From positions 744,001 to 808,000 of the forward strand of contig NC_047068.1 in assembly GCF_902459465.1 (NCBI RefSeq): a stretch of 64,000 nt of DNA, read 5' to 3'. The notes under the pieces were generated by a model. It saw only the letters and a list, made by a program, of their open reading frames with translations. It was not told where the DNA came from and searched no databases. Made by a program: the position numbers and the translations under genes. The stretch is from Asterias rubens (lineage: Eukaryota; Echinodermata; Asteroidea; Forcipulatida; Asteriidae). How positions within the stretch are numbered: the stretch's first letter is position 1; each line of letters begins with the position of its first letter. This document shows, piece by piece, positions 58,575 to 64,000 of this stretch.

Positions 58575-60685
58575 GTTTTTTTCCTTTCTTGATCAAAACT
58601 TTCAATGAGGTAAATTATTCATTGTATGTTTTACCCATTATATAATACAGTACTTTCCCGAGTTCCGTGGTACCATGGTGGTTAGACTTGATTCAAGACC
58701 CGTTCTTGTGCGAGAGGTCCCTAAGCATACCCGCAGTCAATATAATATATAGCATGCGGAACAGGTTTGGGGGGGGGGAATGCAGAGCAGTTTTCTAGCG
58801 ATGGCACGGGATTGGGACTTGAGTCATAGTCTACATGGTGGTACAAACTGTGACCATAACAAGGAGAGATTGTTATGGTCACAATTTCTACCATCTGGTT
58901 TCTTTCAGCTCGTTATTGCAGAGCTGAACATTCTAGTTTAGCTGCCGTCGATTTCACAAAGAGTTAGGACTCGTTTTATGTCGTCCTAACTTAGGATTTA
59001 TCTTAAGGTCTGCATGCTACAGTGCAGGGTTGGGACTCGTCCTAAGTCCGAAGATTAGTCTTAAGTTAGGAAGAGTTTCGTGAAATCGACGGCTGGTTCC
59101 CTTTCTGTTGGAATGTTGTCGGCTGATGACTGAATTCCTGAAGTATTCCGTTATTGTATAGCTAGAGGTTACATTGTTCTGAAGGCACTGTGTGCATATA
59201 TATATAGGCGCTGCGGCCTCCTTTCGACTCGGAGCTCAGGGTGGGATGCTGACCGGGGCAAATCACGGGAATTGACGGCACTATACTCTCACTTGTACAG
59301 CAGGACGACACCTGGACGTGGTCGATGTGCTTCATATTGTGCTCTGCCTCTGGGCTCCATTTCGTCAAGTTGTTAACCGGTAAGCAAATAGTAATCTAAA
59401 GACTGTATGCACAAAAACTTGCTAAGCACAGAAGAGTAGTGTTTTTAAACAGGTTACAAGCCAAATTTACATAAAGTTTGCATTGTTCGGGCTGGTGCCA
59501 CGTTCAATTATTGCTCGGCAAAGAAATTCGCTAAGCAGAATTTTCCGGCAGCATATTGTGTGTGCTTAATGTAGCCGGAAAAAGTGCTAAGCATCATAAA
59601 CGTATTTAACCACGAAGTTTCAAGAAAGCAAAACATTTCTAGGCGCGCATGTACGTTATAACCAAGGATTTTGCCTGTAAAGGTTTCCGTATAATGGCGC
59701 CACCACTTTTTCATTTTGATATGAAATAATATAGTATCTAATTTACCTCCATGGTATACCTCTTTCAGTATGGCGCCACCATTTGTTCACTCATTTTTTC
59801 AAAAAGGGATATCTAATTGAGGTAAATTCGATCATATCGAATGAAAAAATGGTGGCGCCATACGGAAACTTTTCCGGTAAGACCTTTTGTTTAATCTCTA
59901 ATTTGGCCAAATATTAAAAAGAATATTACAGAATTTGTAATACAAAAAGCTCGTCTAAGATCACAGACTTACAGACACAAAAACTCACACGGTCTAATGA
60001 TGATGATGATGCATGTAGTAGAAAACATCCCTTGAAATATTTCTGTCTGAAATAAAAAGTGTCATTGATTTAGGCAACGTATTGCAATTTGGGGTTTAAA
60101 GGCACAGACACTATCGGTCTTAACTCAAAATAATTATTAGCATAAAAACGTATTTAGTGACAAACAATGGAGAGCTGTTGATTATAGTATAAAATATTGT
60201 GAGGAACGCTTCCCCCTGAGCTGAAGTAACGTTGTTTATGAGAAAGAGTTAATTTCTCACTCACACCCGGGACAGTCCTTGGTAGATTTTGTGTGCAAAA
60301 CCAATGAGGACGTCTGAAAATATTTATGTCCAAACAATGGGAGAACAAAGAGAAGTCCTCGGTTTACACCATAACATACATGCGTGCAAAATGTTTTACC
60401 TATTTTTTTTTACAATCACACAAGGCACAAATTTTAGTAAAATCCATAGGAGCAGTTTGGGCTCAAGTGTCAAAAAGGCAAAATGGATATTATAAAATTA
60501 TGTATATTTTATACTTTGTTGCATATTTCTAATGAAACAGTCCATCAAAGAGTGGGGGGAGGAGTGGATACATCTGATATGCTGCCCCAGTCTAAAGGAC
60601 ATGCCCCCCCATCCCCCACCCATCGACGCCGATAAACCTTATCTCAAGTTTAGGACGTTGAGTAACCCGTCCTAACCAACATTAG

Positions 60686-61010
60686 CACGGTTGGCTTGTG
60701 CGTAAAGCGCTCGCCTCTCACCAAGGTGACCCCGGTCCGATTCCCGGTCGGGGCCATATAGTGAGTTGAGTTGTGCGTTGGTTCTCTGCTGTGCCACGAG
60801 GGTTATCCAGACAATCCGGTTTTCCTCCCTCAGGAAAAAATCAAACACTTTCGATCTTGGCTGTGCTCCGTGGTCATAATGGGTTGATGTGGCTGGCAGC
60901 TGAATGCGCCCTTGCATGCCTGCTTCTCGAACACGTTGTAGCCGCGTCCTTCGCAATTCAGCTCTTAGCTGCGAGTAAGGACGATTAGCCCCCCAAATTA
61001 TTATTATTAT
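60686..61010 (+). mobile_element. tRNA-like SINE (AAAGCGCTCGCCTCTC head)
   Basis: TTGGCTTGTGCGTAAAGCGC resembles an A box and GGTCCGATTCCC a B box; an (ATT)n tail ends it. It splits a foldback whose halves are 60640-60680 and 61015-61130. Confidence 0.7.
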
Positions 61011-61168
61011 TATTAACATCCATGTCCCAACTTAGGATGGGTTCAATGCATCCTTACGTCTTCGGATGGAGCGGACTCGTCCGAAGTCTTAAGATTAATC
61101 TCAAGTGAGGAAGGTTTTGTTGATATCGACGGCAGTACATTTAATGGTGTTGCTTGTTACATTTGTTT

Positions 61169-61508
61169 AAACTAAAAAGTTGAACCCAACATTTGCATGA
61201 GTTCGGTGAGTGACTACACTTTGAAAGTGTTGAATCCAGCATTTCATATGTTAAATCCAGCATTTTAAAGTATTCGGTCAACAATTAAAGTGACAGTTTA
61301 ACGTTTAAAAAGCTGATCCAACAATTCAAAGGAATTCTTTTGAGAAACGTTGAAATAACACTTAACATGTTGAATTAACCCTTTTTGCGTTGGGTCAAAA
61401 ATTTAAAATGCTAGATTTAACAAACAAAACGCTGGATCCAACACTTTCAAAGTGTAGTCACTCACCGAACTCACAAGCAAGTGTTGGATTCAACTCTTTA
61501 GTTTTTAG
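61169..61508. mobile_element. Foldback with AACTAAAAAGTTGAA ends
   Basis: The GAGTTCGGTGAGTGACTACA word near the left end is inverted near the right. About 340 bp upstream of the BRI3-like copy 2 start. Confidence 0.75.
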
Positions 61509-61848
61509 AGTGTAGGACGCTCTGTTCAACGGTACAGCCCGGAGCCGCCAGTTCGGGCACTGCCGTATGCAACAAGTTTGCCCTTGAGAATCTTTGTTAT
61601 TCATACAAAGTCAATCATATCCGCTAAGTTATAATCTTAGGCCTTAATGTCAACAATATTGCGCAACATTGACGTACACAAGGCGTATAATCCCACTCGG
61701 TTCAAAGTCTGAACATTTTTACACAGCAATGACGTGATGCTAATCACATGAGATCCTCACCATTATTCAGCATGAATTAGTACCACTTTAGGTTCCTTGT
61801 CTTATCGAATCTCATTCGTTTCAACAAGAATTCACTGATTTTACTGCC

Positions 61849-63424
61849 ATGGAGCCTATTCCTAACGGAAAGCCCGCCGATGGATCGAGTCTAGAGACGG
61901 CCGTGCCGATGCCCACGCCCAGTCCCATGCCCGCCGGTCCCATGCCCGGTCTCAACCCCAGTGACCAACCCCCGGCGTACAACCCGGAGTGGACTGCCCC
62001 ACCAAACGTGCAGTATGCCCCGGTGGGTGGTGTGCCAGCCGCAGGCAACCAAGCCGCTTATCCACCACCGGCACAAGGAGGGGGCTACCCACCGCCAGGA
62101 CAAGGCGCCGCTTACCCGCCGACTCAGGGGTCTTACCCACCACCGCAAGGCTCTGCTTACCCACCGACGCAATACCGTAAGTCATTTTCAAAATACCTAC
62201 CATATAATCGAACTAATAAACTCTGACCCAGTTTAGTGGATTCTTATAGACGGTGTGACCTGTGACGTCACATGTTTACAAAAGAGCTACCAAGCCTGGA
62301 CTTCCTGCAGGCATGATTTGTACACAGCCTATAATGGAAGAAAACATGACATCTGATATTTTATGGAGATTTCACTGTCCAATTTTTTTCAACGTTTGAT
62401 ATAATAAAAGGGGTACATCTCAAAACTTGTCAAGCTTTTACTTTTATAACTCTTGGATTGATATGGAAATTATGACACAAGATGTCAACTTTCCAATATA
62501 GTCAGTGCAGTATCTTGCCTGCCAGACTAGCCAAAGAATGTACAATGTCACACTTTTTGTAAACACAGTTCACCATGGTCTATAAGGTTTATTACGTAGG
62601 GTTGAGATTGCCTATAAAGGAATATGATCAAGCAGTCCTAAGCTTTAACAAACCCAACCCAATCAATTTAAACAGTCAATACTTAATTCAATACGAATAC
62701 ACGTAACTGGGCCACAGTTTATTTGGAATAGGCCAGAGGTCGATCTCACATTGGGTGCGTTCGTTTAGCTTCCCTGGGTCGACCCTGCGGTGCTCACTCG
62801 GGTGAGCCCCTGACAAGAGCTAATCGAACGATCACACTCGCCCTCTCATGGTGACGACATGCATCTCAGGTCACCCCCAAGTGACCCACTCCACAAGCGG
62901 GGCACTGGGGGCTGACCCGGGTGAGCCCCGTCAAAGCTATTCGAACGTACCGGGGCAGACCGGGGTCGACCCAGGGAAGCTAAATGAACGCACCCATAGA
63001 TAGTTATTACTTAGGACTCATACAAGATAGTTAGCTTTATCTATCTATTTTTCATAAAATATGCGATTTTATACAGAAATATTTCAATGTATGTTTTCTA
63101 TCCTCATCATCATTAGACCGTGTAAGTTTTATGCAAGTCTGTGATCACGACGATTTGTTTTCTTACCATTTCTGTAATGTTTCTTTCACAGAGTACCCTG
63201 CAGGTTACAACCAACTTGGTGGCCAGACGACTGTTACCGGCACAACAACAACTTCACACATTGTCATCACAGCCCGTACCTGCGCCAAGTGCCAATCCGG
63301 AGTCATGCAAGAGCAGTTTACTGCGTGCGGGATCTTATGCGCCATCTTCTTCTTCCCGTTTGGAGTGTTCTGCTGCCTGGCCATGAGGGAATACAGGTGT
63401 TCGCATTGCCTTGCAACATTGTAA
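61849..63424 (+). CDS. BRI3-like proline-rich membrane protein, copy 2
   Basis: Exons 61849-62176 and 63192-63424 join in phase 1 to give 186 residues. The N-terminal exon is Pro-rich, with a PPAY motif at residues 41-44 (a WW-domain ligand, as in BRI3 itself) followed by about five Tyr-Pro-Pro repeats separated by Gln-Gly or Ala (residues 71-109). The second exon has Cys140-x2-Cys143, EQFTACGILCAIFFFPFG, CCLAMRE and Cys179-x2-Cys182, then stops. Copy 1 at 55826 shares the two-exon plan, intron phase and Cys/FPxGVxCC core on the same strand, so the pair looks like a tandem duplication with divergent N termini. The intron carries a 243-bp MITE at 62753-62995. Exact cellular role unknown. Confidence 0.85.
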
Positions 63425-64000
63425 ACAATTTTAAACAAGTTTAGTGGGTTCGACTCTCGGTCGTGACACTTGCGTCCATGAGCAAGATCTTTACTACTCT
63501 CTTAAAGGCAGTGGACACTATTGGTAATTGTCAAAGACTAGCCTTAACAGTTGGTGTATCTCAACATATACATAAAATAACAAACCTGTGAACATTTGAG
63601 CTCAATCGGTCATCGAACTTGCGAGATAATAATGAAAGAAAAAACACCCTTGTCACACGAAGTTGTGTGCGTTTAGAAAACTCGAAAACTATAGCACTTC
63701 AGAGGGAGCCGTTTTTCACAATGTTTTATACCATCAACCTCTCCCCATTACTCGTCACCAAGAAAGGTTTTATGCTAATAATTATTTTGAGTAATTTATT
63801 ACCAATAGTGTCCACTGCCTTTAATGTAAAAGAGTGAAAAGGCACTCTTTGAAGAGCCATATGAAGGACAGCTCGAAATGTAAAGAGTGGTGTTGTTCAC
63901 TCTTTTACATTTAGAGAGTATATTGCTTCTCTCCACCCAATGGTATGGTATAAATGGGTACCTGCGATAGTGGGGGTTCGATATTACCTTTGGAGTGCTA
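63425..64000. other. BRI3-like 2 3' flank
   Basis: A short SINE piece (63440-63490), a full MITE A (63503-63826), a small hairpin with CACTCTTT words (63828-63915) and the start of another SINE body with CTCCACCCA at 63930. No gene signal. Confidence 0.5.

Larger units (their letters stand above)
56993..61848. other. Intergenic between the BRI3-like genes
   Basis: Contains a (TTTA)12 run at 57421-57468, a Gypsy fragment, a polyC run near 57858-57878, foldbacks at 58196-58574, 58943-59094, 59681-59878 and 61169-61508, and a SINE at 60686-61010. No coding gene seen. Confidence 0.5.

Noticed and set aside
61891..62236. Antisense and off-frame open frames over BRI3-like copy 2
   Set aside because: Shadows of a GC-rich, proline-rich exon whose own frame splices to a conserved second exon.

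Overview
This is a window of animal nuclear DNA. It holds long spliced genes with GT..AG introns, CDS assembled from many short exons, tRNA-derived SINEs and dense MITE/foldback repeats. The gene set (indoleamine 2,3-dioxygenase, lipase maturation factor 1, AP-5 zeta, two BRI3-like proteins) and the compact introns packed with small inverted-repeat elements suggest a marine invertebrate deuterostome, perhaps an echinoderm. The taxon is inference only.

Layout. (1) 1166-6482, minus strand: 5' part of an LMF1-type gene; its 3' exons lie beyond the left edge. (2) 6483-12403: intergenic DNA made of foldback elements, a 190-bp tandem repeat, a hAT-type MITE with an 8-bp target duplication, a stray copy of IDO exon 2 and a Mutator-like foldback with an 11-bp duplication. 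(3) 12404-28478, plus: complete 13-exon IDO gene (415 codons). (4) 28479-31706: repeats, SINEs and a LINE 3' fragment. (5) 31707-51394, plus: complete 18-exon AP5Z1 gene (817 codons), whose introns hold a 123-bp minisatellite, a telomere-like run and a 1.16-kb element with 16 tandem units. (6) 51395-55825: duplicated copies of the AP5Z1 last exon, then MITEs. (7) 55826-56992 and 61849-63424, plus: two two-exon BRI3-like genes in tandem, separated by a Gypsy RNase H fossil and foldbacks. (8) 63425-64000: SINE and MITE sequence.

The genes do not form a pathway. LMF1 acts in the ER, AP5Z1 on late endosomes, BRI3-like proteins are small endolysosomal membrane proteins, and IDO is cytosolic tryptophan catabolism. 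The BRI3-like pair is the only functional cluster.

The most unusual pattern is structural. At five places in two adjacent genes (IDO exons 2, 7 and 9; AP5Z1 exons 17 and 18) a whole exon, or an exon edge with its splice site, has been copied nearby as extra non-required copies. Several transposon insertions can also be read with exact target-site duplications. I see no evidence for a novel multi-gene system. All exon models come from reading splice sites and homology by eye and have not been tested against transcripts.
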